Positions 15,786 to 26,000 of a stretch of DNA of 64,000 nucleotides are shown one piece after another. The DNA is taken from NCBI RefSeq assembly GCF_044987625.1, contig NZ_JBJDSB010000001.1, positions 682,001 to 746,000 on the forward strand. Reading direction: 5' to 3'. The notes under the pieces are model-generated. The model ran no database searches, was not told the origin of the DNA, and was given only the letters and a program-made list of their open reading frames with translations. The stretch is from Desulfobaculum sp044987625. GTDB taxonomy: Bacteria > Desulfobacterota > Desulfovibrionia > Desulfovibrionales > Desulfovibrionaceae. Within the stretch, counting starts at the first letter, position 1. Every line of letters starts with the position of its first letter. Made by a program: the position numbers and the translations under genes.

Positions 15786-17486
15786 CTACCCGTAGATGTC
15801 GCGCATGGCGGTAAAGAGCGCTTCGAGGCGGTGCTCGTAGGTATGCTCGGCAAGGATGCGCTGGCGGGCATTGGCGATAATGCGCTGGCGCTCCTCGGGA
15901 TGCTTCAGATAGTAGGCGATGCGGTCCGTGGCTTCCTCCGGCGAGGCATAGGACGCGATTTCGCGCCCCGGCTCAAAGAGGGCGTCCATCTGGTCGCGCT
16001 GGTCCGTCAGCACAAAGGCTCCGGCGGCGGGCGCGTCAAAGATGCGCTGGTTCACCGCGCCCTTCATCTGCTTGCTGGTACAGTTGAAGTTCACCTCGGA
16101 GAGGGGATAAAAGTCCGGCAAATCGTCGTAATAGCTGAGGGTATCGTGCCAGCGCCAGCCCTCGCCCTCGTCGTCGAAGGTCCGCAGCCAGCCGTCGTCG
16201 CCCACGATGAGCGGATTGAACGGCAACGTCGCCGCCACGCAGGAGCGGCGGTACTGCCGCGTGGCCTCCCACGTAATCATGGTCTCGTAGGTCAGGCGGT
16301 TTTCGTCGTCGGGCAGGGCGTCGAACACTGTGGCAAGGTCCGGATGCTGGGCGCGCAGGTACGCGCTGACGCTGCGCTCGTCGCTTTCGCCAAACCCTGC
16401 GGCCACCTTGCGGTAGCTGACCAATAGCTCCCGCGGAAACTTGCCCGCCTTCATCCTGTGCCCCACCTTGTAGACCATGGAATTGCCCACAAAGGACACG
16501 CGCGAGGCCCACTCATGCCCTGCGGGCAGGGGACGCTTTGGCGGAGTAAAGCGGGTGGCGTCCGTAGCCAGCGGCAGGTAGTGCACATGCTCAAAGCCCA
16601 GTTGCCGCAGGGAGGCAACATTGTCCGCATCCCACGTAAATATGGCGGTCCAGTCGCTGACAAGGCGTTTGTACATGTAGAGGATAAGGTGCGGATTATC
16701 CACAAACCAAGACGCCAGCGGCAGTTTCAGCCGCTGTAGCAGATCCACCAGTACGCCCTCGCGGTCCACGCCAAGGTGATTGATGGTGAACACAAAGTCC
16801 GGCTTAAACTCCACCACCACCTTGAGGAGCATCTTCACGAAGTCCGTGCAGCCCGTCTCGCTGGAGCCGATATTCAAAAAATAGTGTGGAGTGCCAAGGC
16901 GCTCGCTGGCGCGCACCAGTTCGCCCACAAGAAAATAGTCGCTGGTCAGGTACAACACGCGCGGCGGCCAGCTCTGGAACTTGGGATAGTCCGCCTTGGC
17001 CCAGAAATCGAAGGACGCGCTGGCCTGCAGGCGCTCGGCCACCTCGCCGTAAAAGGCGCGGTCCAGCCGGCGGTAGGCGGGCAGGGGCAATGGCGCGAGG
17101 GGCGCGCCGCCCTCCTGCATCTGCCAGCGGGTCAGCGCGCCAAGGGCGGTGTCCACATCCGGGGCGTCCACCCACAGCACGCGCTCGTTCCCGGCGTACT
17201 GCGCGCGCAGGCCGGTCAGGTCCTGAATCGGCGCCTCGCGGTCCACCACGGCAACGGGACCGTCCGTTGCGGCAAGCAGCCGCCGCAGGGCATAGCCCGC
17301 GCCACTGCCCACAAGGACAGGGAGCGTGCGCCCGCCGTCATAGGAGGCGACAACGCGCTCCTCCATCTCGCGGGGACTGCGGCCAAACAGGGAAAATTCA
17401 CGGGAATCCTTTCGGATGCGGACATCGACAAGGGCCTCGCCGTCGCGGACGGCCTCGGCTGTGTAGAGCGGTTCCGAGTGGGGCAT
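15786..17486 (-). CDS. CgeB-like glycosyltransferase
   Basis: A 566-residue predicted glycosyltransferase. The N-terminal 120 residues hold a GSGAGYALRRLL nucleotide-binding-like motif of the type seen in maturation/flagellin-modification proteins. The middle and C-terminal parts resemble the CgeB/spore-maturation GT-B family: SWFVDNPHLIL, TWDADNVASLRQLGF, YLPLATDATRF, KGAVNQRIFDAPAAGAFVLTD, EEATDRIAYYL. It begins 3 bp after motB ends and is followed by the GT9 gene, so all are likely co-transcribed. Modification of flagellin or of a surface glycan is inferred from context only. Confidence 0.75.
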   Translation of the reverse strand: MPHSEPLYTAEAVRDGEALVDVRIRKDSREFSLFGRSPREMEERVVASYDGGRTLPVLVGSGAGYALRRLLAATDGPVAVVDREAPIQDLTGLRAQYAGNERVLWVDAPDVDTALGALTRWQMQEGGAPLAPLPLPAYRRLDRAFYGEVAERLQASASFDFWAKADYPKFQSWPPRVLYLTSDYFLVGELVRASERLGTPHYFLNIGSSETGCTDFVKMLLKVVVEFKPDFVFTINHLGVDREGVLVDLLQRLKLPLASWFVDNPHLILYMYKRLVSDWTAIFTWDADNVASLRQLGFEHVHYLPLATDATRFTPPKRPLPAGHEWASRVSFVGNSMVYKVGHRMKAGKFPRELLVSYRKVAAGFGESDERSVSAYLRAQHPDLATVFDALPDDENRLTYETMITWEATRQYRRSCVAATLPFNPLIVGDDGWLRTFDDEGEGWRWHDTLSYYDDLPDFYPLSEVNFNCTSKQMKGAVNQRIFDAPAAGAFVLTDQRDQMDALFEPGREIASYASPEEATDRIAYYLKHPEERQRIIANARQRILAEHTYEHRLEALFTAMRDIYG

Positions 17487-17489
17487 GGC

Positions 17490-18236
17490 TTACCAAGCTT
17501 CGTTATCAGGTCTGTGCAGGAGGAATTCGACGCGGCGGTTTCGCGCCCGGTCCTCGGCCCTGTCGTTGGGCACAAGGGGGCGCGTTCCGGCGTAGCCCAC
17601 GGCCTTGAGCCGCCTTGGGGCCACGCCGCCCTTCTCCACCAGCCAGCGCAGTGCGGCTGCGGCGCGCGCCGAAGAGAGTTCCCAGTTGGAGGGGTAGATG
17701 GAGCCTGCTTCCTCGCGGTCATCGGTGTGGCCGCGGATAACACAGTTAAAGTTATACTCCTTCATAATCTTCAAAACATTCTCAAGCATTTTTTCCGCAC
17801 CGGGGCGCAGTTCCGCCTTGCCCGGTGCAAAGAGGAAGGCCGTCTCCACACGCACCAGCACGCCCTCGCGCTCGGCAGTGACGCCGGTGGAGCGCTTCAG
17901 CTCGGTGTCGTCCTCAATCATGGCCCGGAGCTGCATGGTCAGGTCCAGCACCACGCGCTGCTCCTGATTGAGCTTGACGCCCTTACTCTCAAGCCGCGTT
18001 GGAGAATAAGCGGCAAAAGTTGCCTCGGGGCGCTTTTGCTGCACACCGAAGGCGTCGCGGATGGAGCCCATCAGGGTGCGGAAGTTCGCAAGGTCCTGAT
18101 TGGCAAAGGACAACATAAGCACGAAGAAGCACAGCAGCAGCGTCATCATGTCCGCAAAGGTCGCCAGCCATGCCGGCAACCCCTCTTCCTGCGGCTCTTC
18201 GTCCTTGCGTTTTGGTGCGTTTACTGCGTCGGCCAT
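17490..18236 (-). CDS. motB: Flagellar motor stator protein MotB
   Basis: A 248-residue MotB. A single membrane segment (about 25-45) contains the proton-conducting Asp29 in TFADMMTLLLCFF. The C-terminal OmpA-like peptidoglycan-binding domain (about 125-245) has NFNCVIRGHTDDRE, NWELSSARAAAALRWLVEKGG, RNRRVEFLL. It lies 6 bp after motA on the same strand; together they form the stator. Confidence 0.95.
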   Translation of the reverse strand: MADAVNAPKRKDEEPQEEGLPAWLATFADMMTLLLCFFVLMLSFANQDLANFRTLMGSIRDAFGVQQKRPEATFAAYSPTRLESKGVKLNQEQRVVLDLTMQLRAMIEDDTELKRSTGVTAEREGVLVRVETAFLFAPGKAELRPGAEKMLENVLKIMKEYNFNCVIRGHTDDREEAGSIYPSNWELSSARAAAALRWLVEKGGVAPRRLKAVGYAGTRPLVPNDRAEDRARNRRVEFLLHRPDNEAW

Positions 18237-18242
18237 GGCGTC

Positions 18243-19001
18243 CTACTTATCGGCCCCGCGCATGGCGGGAGACAGGAAGGCAAGGAGCTTTTCGCGCACA
18301 ATCTGCGGGTGCTCGCCATGCAGGATGGATATCACGCCCTCCATGGCAATTTCCATGTACAGCGATTCCTCCTGCGAGCGCTCCTCCAGCTTTTTGGCAA
18401 TGGGCAAAAAAATCACGTTGGCCAGCACCGCGCCATAGAAGGTCGTCAACAGCGCAACGGCCATGGCCGGACCAATGGAGGCCGGGTCGGACAGATTCTG
18501 GAGCATTTTCACCAGACCGATAAGGGTACCAATCATACCAAAGGCCGGAGCCATGGTGCCCATGCCCTTAAAGACGCCCTGCCCCTGCCTGTGGCGCTGC
18601 TTCATGAACGAAATTTCGGTATCCATCACCGCGCGGACAAGGGACTCCTCGGTGCCGTCGGCCACCAGCAGGATGCCCTTTTTGATGAATTCATCCTCGA
18701 TGGCGACTTTTTCCAGTGCCACAAGGGATTCCTTACGCGCCTTTTCCGCCAGCATGACCAACTGGTCAATCATGGCCGACGCGTCGGAACTTTTGGCGAA
18801 AAAGGCCTTCATGGCCACCTTGAAGGAGCCAAACACCACCTTCATGGGGAACATGATGAACGCCGTCGCCATGGTACCACCCACAACGACCAGCACGGAC
18901 GGCACGTCGAGGAAGCCGCCGATTGCGCCGCCCCCAAACATAATGGAGCCGACGATGAGGCCCATACCGGCCAAGAGTCCAAGGAGAGTTCCTATATCCA
19001 T
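18243..19001 (-). CDS. motA: Flagellar motor stator protein MotA
   Basis: A 252-residue MotA with four predicted membrane segments, the first being LLGLLAGMGLIVGSIMFGGG. The PomA/MotA signature is seen in DVPSVLVVVGGTMATAFIMFP and FGMIGTLIGLVKMLQ, and the cytoplasmic loop is charged. It begins the stator pair, 13 bp after fapA on the same strand. Confidence 0.95.
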   Translation of the reverse strand: MDIGTLLGLLAGMGLIVGSIMFGGGAIGGFLDVPSVLVVVGGTMATAFIMFPMKVVFGSFKVAMKAFFAKSSDASAMIDQLVMLAEKARKESLVALEKVAIEDEFIKKGILLVADGTEESLVRAVMDTEISFMKQRHRQGQGVFKGMGTMAPAFGMIGTLIGLVKMLQNLSDPASIGPAMAVALLTTFYGAVLANVIFLPIAKKLEERSQEESLYMEIAMEGVISILHGEHPQIVREKLLAFLSPAMRGADK

Positions 19002-19014
19002 TGATGATCAGACC

Positions 19015-20127
19015 TTATTTCTGCAATGCTGGCGATTCGACGATCACTTCATAGTCCCGGTACCGGAAGCACACATTTTCCAAATAATCGCGAACCACAT
19101 ACCGCGCTTCGCCGATGTTGATTTCCACCCCCGGGCGCACACGGCCGGGCACAAGCACCCGGCACGACTCCAAATTACGCACCTTGTTGATGTCGTTCCA
19201 CACGGCGCGGTGGCGCCCCTTGAGCCGTTCGAGCTTATCTTCCTGCTTGGCAAGTTCGGGGAACGTGCCGCTGCGCAGGTTATGGCGTTTTTTGAGCTTG
19301 AGGCGGCTTTCCTCAATGCTGGCGTTCAGGGCAATGATTCTCTGCCGCAGCACGTTCACCCTGTGCAGCAGCGCGGCGTCGTAGCCCACAATGAGCACCG
19401 TCTCCGTGGACAGACCGCCACCAAGCTGGTCCTCCACATAGATGATGCGCGAGCTGACAGCCTTGCCACCAACAAGCATGCCCTTTACCGCAAGCTGGCC
19501 CACGGAATAGACGTCGCTGTGCATACACGCGCCGTCCACAAGCAGGCACTTGCCGGCAAGGATTTGGGCGTTCTCCACAAAGGCCGCGCGCACATTGTTC
19601 TTGGCCCGGAGCACGGCCTTGCCGCCGCCTTTGATGCCCGTCTCGGCGACTATGGAATTCTCCGCGCGGATGCTGGCCCCCTCCACAATGTCCTTCACCA
19701 TGACGTTAACGCCCTGCACGCCAAAGCCGGAGCGCACACTGCCATGCACGATAACATTGCCGAGGAAGAAAATCTTGCCTGTGTGGAAATCAACGTCACG
19801 GCGCACGTTGAGGGTGCGCTTTACGGTGATGAAGCCGTCCATGTAAAAGACGTAACCATCCGCCGCCGCAAGGAGTCTGTCCGGATTCTCCGGATCGACG
19901 ACGGTGTTTTTTCCGGCGGGAAAAACCTTCTCATCGTACACGCATTGGATGACGCCAGAGTCGTCGTCCAGCGGCTCGTCGCACCACTCGGCAAGCAGGT
20001 CTCCGGTGCGGACGTTTTGCACGTAGCCAAGGTTGTAGAAATCCACATTGCCGTCGGAAAGCTGCCGTGGCTTCAAATTCTGATAGTCGAATGTTGGGTC
20101 GAAATGATGCAGCAAATAGTACGGCAT
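19015..20127 (-). CDS. fapA: FapA/DUF342 family polymer-binding protein
   Basis: A 370-residue FapA-type protein. The repeat-rich beta-helical DUF342 core (about 90-260) shows the family pattern, for example YVFYMDGFITVKRTLNVRRD and GNVIVHGSVRSGFGVQGVNV, and is followed by a coiled-coil (RLKLKKRHNLRSG region). FapA proteins are linked to flagellar assembly or placement in Vibrio and relatives. The position directly ahead of motA supports a flagellar role. The reaction or binding partner is not known from sequence. Confidence 0.8.
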   Translation of the reverse strand: MPYYLLHHFDPTFDYQNLKPRQLSDGNVDFYNLGYVQNVRTGDLLAEWCDEPLDDDSGVIQCVYDEKVFPAGKNTVVDPENPDRLLAAADGYVFYMDGFITVKRTLNVRRDVDFHTGKIFFLGNVIVHGSVRSGFGVQGVNVMVKDIVEGASIRAENSIVAETGIKGGGKAVLRAKNNVRAAFVENAQILAGKCLLVDGACMHSDVYSVGQLAVKGMLVGGKAVSSRIIYVEDQLGGGLSTETVLIVGYDAALLHRVNVLRQRIIALNASIEESRLKLKKRHNLRSGTFPELAKQEDKLERLKGRHRAVWNDINKVRNLESCRVLVPGRVRPGVEINIGEARYVVRDYLENVCFRYRDYEVIVESPALQK

Positions 20128-20154
20128 AGGCGTTGCCTGTTGGTTCCGGTGTCG

Positions 20155-20496
20155 CTAGATGGTCAGTGCCGCAAGTTCCTCGTCGCTTCGCAGAATCTTG
20201 AAGTAGCGTTTCAGCTGAACAAGTTCCAGTGTTTTCAGCACCTGAGCGCCCGGACGCAGCAGGTAGAAGGACTTGTCCTGCTCCTCAATGCGGGTGGACA
20301 GCGCCACCAAAAACCCAATGCCGGAGCTGTCGATAAACCGCACTTCCGACAGGTCCAGCACAAGGAAGCTGTACCCGCCGCCACCAAGTTCGGCCTCAAT
20401 GCGTTCCCGCAGGCGCGGCGTCACATCAAGGGTAATCTCGCCGGAACAGGTCACCAGCACGGCCTTGTTGCGTTTTTCTATCTGTAGGTTTTCCAT
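20155..20496 (-). CDS. STAS-domain anti-sigma factor antagonist
   Basis: A 113-residue SpoIIAA/RsbV-like protein. It carries FLVLDLSEVRFIDSSGIGFLV with Ser57 as the expected phosphorylation site. ATG at 20494-20496 has AAGGA 4 nt upstream, and the start overlaps the end of the REC-PP2C-HATPase gene by 19 nt, so translation is probably coupled. The neighbour has both kinase-like and phosphatase domains, so phosphorylation and dephosphorylation of this protein by it is the natural inference. The downstream target (a sigma factor or a flagellar component) is not in the window. Confidence 0.88.
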   Translation of the reverse strand: MENLQIEKRNKAVLVTCSGEITLDVTPRLRERIEAELGGGGYSFLVLDLSEVRFIDSSGIGFLVALSTRIEEQDKSFYLLRPGAQVLKTLELVQLKRYFKILRSDEELAALTI

Positions 20497-22079
20497 GCGT
20501 CCTTCCCTATGGTTTTCCTCAGCGTCACAAGGGTCTTGCCCGGACCGGAGCAAATGCGCACCTCGTCCATGACCTTGCGCATAATGTACAGCCCCCGCCC
20601 GCATTCGGCCTGCGGCTGGGGCACGTCCTCCTTGGCGGACGGCTCAAATCCTTGGCCGGTATCGATCACGTCCATCTCCACGGCGGAGCCATGGTCTATG
20701 CGCACACTCACGGCAACCCCCTCCGGCTCGGCGCCGGAGTAGGCGTGCTCCACCACGTTGGCGCACGCCTCGGTCAGCGCCAATTCCATATCATACAACA
20801 GACTGCCGTCATGCAAAACAGCGGCAAGCTCCTGCATGGCATCCTTCACCAACGCCCGCGAGGCCTCAGGATTCGCGCGGCAGGTGAACAGCTTTTCCTT
20901 GCCGTGCACGCCAAACTCCACCCACAGGGCGGTGGCGTCGTCGCGCCATGTGGCGGCGTTGCCGCTGCGGCGCGCTATCTGCGCCTGCAACAGTTCCGGC
21001 ACGTCTCCACGCATGCACGTGACGTACCGGACCACATCACGAAAGGCATCAAAATCAAAAAAACCGCCGCCTTGCTCCTCAAAGTCATAAAACCCGTCGG
21101 TGTAGAGCAGCAGGCCACCGGAGGGCGGCAAATCCCGGCGCGTCTCGGCAAAGGGCATAGTACGGAAAAAGCCAAGGACGCTGGCCGTGGCGGGCAACTC
21201 GTCAACATTGTCGCCGTGGCGCAAAAATGCCGGACAATGTCCGGCGTTGATATAGGACAGCGACTGCCCCTCCACATCAAGGTCCACGGCCAAAACCGTA
21301 ACAAAATCCTCTTCGCTGCCGATGATGTCGCACAGGTGGCGGTTAATCTGCTCGAAGGTGTCCTCCAGCGTCATCCCGCTCTCGCGCGAAACGCGAAACA
21401 GCGTGCGCACAATGCCCATGATAAAGGCCGCACGCGCGCCATGCCCCGACACATCCGCCACCACCACGCGCAGCAGGCCGTCGTGGGTGGTAAAGTAGTC
21501 AAAATAGTCGCCACTGGCGCGGCCAGAGGGGCGGTACACATTGGAGACGTGCACCCCAGGCAGGTCCGCGCAGGCGGCGCAATGTGCGGTGGAGTCGCCC
21601 TGCGGCAGCAGGCGCTCCTGCAAGGACGCCACGTGGGCGATTTCGCGCCCCATCTCATCGCGCGCGCGGCGCAGGCGGCGCGTCAGGCGCACTTGCCGCG
21701 CGCCAACGCCCACGCGGGCCAAAAGTTCGGCGCGGTCAAAAGGCTTGTACAAAAAGTCGTTGGCGCCGGAGCCAAAGGCCCGCATCTTACTTTCCGGCGC
21801 CTTGGCCGAGGTCATCATGGTGATGTTGACCTCGTCGTCGCCGTAGGTTTCGCGGATGCGGCGGATAACCCCAAACCCATCAAGGCGGGGCATATTCATG
21901 TCCAGCAAAATGATGTGCGGACGAAACGCGGTGTAGCGCACAAGGCCTTCCACGCCATCGGCGGCCACCTCTACGGCGTAGGCGAAGTTCGCCAGCATCT
22001 CGCGCAGCGATGTTCGCAGGTCCTCCTCATCCTCAATGACGAGGACGCGTATGGCATCTCCACCGGTATGTTCGTCCAA
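20478..22079 (-). CDS. Response regulator fused to SpoIIE-type phosphatase and HATPase (REC-PP2C-HATPase)
   Basis: A 533-residue three-domain regulator. REC (1-125) has IEDEED and Asp60 in HIILLDMNMP. The PP2C/SpoIIE domain (about 180-390) has ASGDYFDYF, VVADVSGHG and LLLYTDGFYD metal-site motifs. The C-terminal RsbW-like ATPase domain (about 410-525) has ELALTEACANVVEHA, DTGQGFEP and GRGLYIMRK. One polypeptide thus holds an RsbU-like phosphatase and an RsbW-like kinase, with the STAS protein next. The start is TTG at 22077-22079, backed by GGGAGG 5 nt upstream; no ATG is nearby. Confidence 0.9.
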   Translation of the reverse strand: MDEHTGGDAIRVLVIEDEEDLRTSLREMLANFAYAVEVAADGVEGLVRYTAFRPHIILLDMNMPRLDGFGVIRRIRETYGDDEVNITMMTSAKAPESKMRAFGSGANDFLYKPFDRAELLARVGVGARQVRLTRRLRRARDEMGREIAHVASLQERLLPQGDSTAHCAACADLPGVHVSNVYRPSGRASGDYFDYFTTHDGLLRVVVADVSGHGARAAFIMGIVRTLFRVSRESGMTLEDTFEQINRHLCDIIGSEEDFVTVLAVDLDVEGQSLSYINAGHCPAFLRHGDNVDELPATASVLGFFRTMPFAETRRDLPPSGGLLLYTDGFYDFEEQGGGFFDFDAFRDVVRYVTCMRGDVPELLQAQIARRSGNAATWRDDATALWVEFGVHGKEKLFTCRANPEASRALVKDAMQELAAVLHDGSLLYDMELALTEACANVVEHAYSGAEPEGVAVSVRIDHGSAVEMDVIDTGQGFEPSAKEDVPQPQAECGRGLYIMRKVMDEVRICSGPGKTLVTLRKTIGKDAWKTYR

Positions 22080-22099
22080 TGCGGCCTCCCGGACCGTCT

Positions 22100-22564
22100 C
22101 TAAAACTCCTCGCTGTCCAGCAAAATGGTCACCGGTCCCCAGTTGGTCAGGCTCACGTCCATCATGGCGCCAAAGCGGCCCTCCTGCACTTTGCCGGGGA
22201 GCATGCCGCGCACATCGGACACAAGTCGCTCATACAACTGTAGGGCATTATCACCCTGCGCCGCAAGGTGAAACGACGGACGGCGGCCCTTGCGGCAGTC
22301 GGCGTACAGGGTGAACTGCGACACCAGCAAAATCTCGCCGCCATAATCGCGCAGGGACAGGTTCAGCTTGTCCGCCTCGTCGGGGAAGATGCGCAGGTCC
22401 AGCATTTTGCCGAGCATGGTCTTCCAGGTGCGCGTCCCCGGCAGGTCCGGTCCGTCCTCGCGGCTGAGGCCAACAAGGGCCAGCAGGCCTTCGCCAATCT
22501 CACCCACGGTCTCGCCATCCACGACCACGCTGGCGTTTCGCACACGTTGCAGATGCAGGCGCAT
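22100..22564 (-). CDS. dtd: D-aminoacyl-tRNA deacylase
   Basis: A 154-residue DTD, usual length. It hydrolyses D-aminoacyl-tRNA. The motifs SQFTLYADCRKGRRPSF and the C-terminal Gly-cisPro motif in TNWGPVTILLD are present; the residue before GPVT is Trp where Ser or Asp is more common. It begins 2 bp after queD ends and the two are probably translated together. Confidence 0.95.
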   Translation of the reverse strand: MRLHLQRVRNASVVVDGETVGEIGEGLLALVGLSREDGPDLPGTRTWKTMLGKMLDLRIFPDEADKLNLSLRDYGGEILLVSQFTLYADCRKGRRPSFHLAAQGDNALQLYERLVSDVRGMLPGKVQEGRFGAMMDVSLTNWGPVTILLDSEEF

Positions 22565-22566
22565 GG

Positions 22567-22962
22567 CTACTCCTCGAAATACGTCGCGGACTGGGCGGGC
22601 TTTTCGCTGACGGTGATGCTCTTCATGCGCACGCCGCTGCCCTCAAGGCGCTGCTCCATCTCCTTGTAGATAAAGCGGGCGATGTTCTCCGAGGACGGAT
22701 TGCGCTCGGTAAACGCCGGATGCTCGTTCAGGTGGCAGTGGTCCAGCCCGGAGAGAATCTCCTTGAGCATGGTCTTGAGCACCTTGAAATCGATGAGCAT
22801 TTCGGTCTTGGGCTGCAGAGCGCCGCCTTCCACAACGGCCTCGACGCCAAAGTTGTGGCCGTGCATGCGCTCGCACTTGCCTTCGTAGTGGCGGAGCTGA
22901 TGGGCCGCGGCAAAGTCCGTGCGCACGGTCAGGCGCCACGTGCCAGTTTTCTGCGTCGTCAT
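22567..22962 (-). CDS. queD: 6-carboxytetrahydropterin synthase (QueD)
   Basis: A 131-residue QueD of the PTPS family, which makes 6-carboxy-tetrahydropterin on the way to queuosine. Zinc ligands His21, His34 and His36 (AAHQL, MHGHNF) and catalytic Cys30 (GKCERMHGH) are present, with LDHCHLNE and a conserved Glu near the C-terminus in TVSEKPAQSA. It follows dnaE with a 39-bp gap. Confidence 0.93.
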   Translation of the reverse strand: MTTQKTGTWRLTVRTDFAAAHQLRHYEGKCERMHGHNFGVEAVVEGGALQPKTEMLIDFKVLKTMLKEILSGLDHCHLNEHPAFTERNPSSENIARFIYKEMEQRLEGSGVRMKSITVSEKPAQSATYFEE

Positions 22963-23001
22963 ATCGTCTGGTTCCTTTTTCTCGTCGTAGGGAATGCCGG
23001 G

Positions 23002-26000
23002 CTACAACGCCTCGACATCCTTCCAAAATTCACGGGTGGGCGTCACACTGTACTTGGGACCGAGCTGGAGCTTGCACTCGTACTGGTCCACGCGCAGCAG
23101 CATCTGCACAGGGATGCGCCCGGTGTGCTGCGCCAGCACGTCCTTCAGGCGCTTGCGGCCATCCTCGGTAAGGCGTTCGGCCTCCATGACCAGCATCACT
23201 GGCTCCTGATTGCCCGCCAAGGCATCGGCAAGGAGCTTAACCTCATCAAGGATGAGCTTGGCGCGCTTGGGCACGCCCTCCTCTTCCTGTGGGCCGCCGT
23301 CGCGGTCACTGACCTTGCCGATGAAGAGAAGCGGCTGCTCGGAGTCCAGCATTTCACGGTTTTTGGCATACGCCTCGGGAAAGACCACGGCCTCGCCCGA
23401 GCCGGTCAGGTCCTCCACCTCCAAAAAGGCCATCTTGCCGCCCTTTTGGGTGATGTGTTCCTTGCGGCCCGTTACCAAAAACGCCGTGCGTACTTCCGCG
23501 CCGGGACCATAATCCGCCACCTGAAGCAGGCTGGGCAGGCGCATGCGCGCCAGCTCATGGCGGAAGGAAAGTAGTGGATGGCTGGACAGATAAAGGCCGA
23601 GGGCGTCCTTTTCCAGCTTCAGCTTTTCATCATCGGGCCACTCCTCAATGGGCGGGCCGTCGGTATGGATGCCCGTGCCGGGCAGAGCGGGCATTTCCAT
23701 GCCGGCCACCGCCATCAGGGACATCTGGCCGGAGTTCTTGTCCTTGGCCTTTTTCTGCGCCACGGAGACCACCCGGTCCAGCGCGTCCATAAGGCCGGCG
23801 CGCGGTACATCGAAGCCGTCCATGGCGCCGGCCTTGATGAGATTTTCCAGCACGCGCTTGGTGACCTTGCGCAGGTTCACGCGCTCGCACAGGTCCAGCA
23901 TGCTCTTGAAGGGACCGCCCTCCTGCCGGGCGTCCACAATCTCGCGGATGGCTTCGTCGCCGACGTTTTTGATGCCCGCAAGGCCGTACCGCACCTGCCC
24001 GTCGGCCGGCACGGTAAAATGGCGCATGGAGCTGTTCACGTCCGGCGGCAGCACTTCAATTTCCATATCACGGCACGAGGCGATGTATTTCAGCACCTTG
24101 TCCGTGTTGTTCACTTCCGAGGTAATCATGGCGGCCATGAATTCCGTCGGGTAGTGCGCCTTGAGGTAGGCCGTATGGTAGGAGATGAGCGCATAGGCCG
24201 CAGAGTGCGACTTGTTGAAGCCGTAGGCCGCGAACATTTCCATCAGGTCAAAGATTTCGGTGGCCTTCTCGGCGGAGACGCCCTTTTCCAGCGCGCCCTT
24301 GTTGAAGATTTCGCGCTGTTCGGCCATGGCTTCGGCGTTCTTTTTCCCCATGGCGCGGCGGAGCAGGTCAGCGCCGCCAAGGGTGTAGCCGGCGACCACC
24401 TGCGCAATCTTCATGACCTGTTCCTGATAGACGATGACGCCGTAGGTATCCTGCAGCACCGGCTCCAGCTCCGGCAGGGGATACACGACCTCCACCTCGC
24501 CGTGCTTACGCTTGATGAACTCCTCAACCATGCCGGAACTCAGCGGTCCCGGACGGTACAGAGCGAGCATGGCGATAACGTCCTCAAAACAGCTGGGCTT
24601 CAGCATACGCAGGTACTTGCGCATGCCGTCGGATTCCACCTGAAAGATGCCGTCGGTGTCGCCGCGGGCGTACAGGTCAAAGGTCTCCTGGTCATCAAGG
24701 CCGAGGGTATCAAGGTCCGGCGGCTCCTTGCCGCGCTCGGCAATGATGTCCACGGCGTCCTGAATCACCGTCATGGTGCGCAGGCCAAGGAAGTCGAACT
24801 TCACAAGGCCCACCTTTTCGACATTTTTCATGTCGAACTGGGCCACAACCTCGCCCTTTTTGCCCTTGTACACCGGCAGGTAGTCCCACATGGGACCGTC
24901 GGAGATAACCACGCCCGCCGCGTGGGTGGACGCGTGGCGGTGCATGCCCTCAAGGCGGCGCGAAATGTCAATGAGCTTGGCAACGCGGGAGTCGTTCTCC
25001 ATGCGTTCCGGCAGCTCCGGCTCCATGTCCAGCGCCTTGTCGATGGTCATCTTGAGGTCTTCGGGGATGAGCTTGGCGATCTCGTTGACCTCGGGGAAGG
25101 ACAGGCCAAGGGCGCGGCCCACGTCGCGGATGACGGCCTTGGCCTTCATGGTGCCGAAGGTGGTAATCTGCGCCACAGCGTCGTGGCCGTACTTGTCGCC
25201 CACGTACTTGATGACCTCGCCGCGCCGGCGTTCGCAGAAGTCCACGTCAATATCAGGCATGGACACGCGCTCGATGTTCAAGAAGCGCTCGAACAGCAAG
25301 TTGTACGGCATGGGGTCAAGGTTGGTGATGCGCAGGGCGTAGGCCACAATGGACCCCGCCGCCGACCCACGGCCCGGACCAACGGGAATGCGGTTGCGCT
25401 TGGCCCAGTTGATGAAGTCCTGCACGATGAGGAAGTAGCCGGGAAAGCCCATCTCCATGATGACGCCCAGCTCCATCTCAAGGCGGTCCCAATAGACCTT
25501 TTCGTCCACCTCATAGGGCAGGTTTTCCAAACGCTCGCGCAGGCCGTCGCGCGCCATGTCGCACATCTGGTCGTCCAGACTCTTGCCGGGCGGCACATCG
25601 TACACAGGGAAGAAGTACTGGCCCATGCGGATTTCCACGTTGCACTGCTCGGCAATGCGCACCGTATTTTCAATAGCCTCCGGACAGTCCGCAAAGGCGG
25701 CCTTCATCTCGGACGGCGGACGGAAATACAGCTTGTCCGTGTTGATGCGCATGCGCTTTTCATCGCTGACGCAGGCGTTGGTCTGCACGCACAACAGGAT
25801 GTCGTGCGCCTCGTGGTCCTGCGCGGTGAGGTAGTGGCAGTCGTTGGTGGCCACCAGCGGCAGCTTGGTGTGCCCCGCCAATTCGCGCAGCAGGGTGTTG
25901 GCGTGGTCCTGCTCCTTCAGACCATTGGCCTGAAGTTCAATATAGAAACGGTTGGGGAAAATATTTTCATACAGCTGCGCCGTCTCGATGGCCTTGTCCA

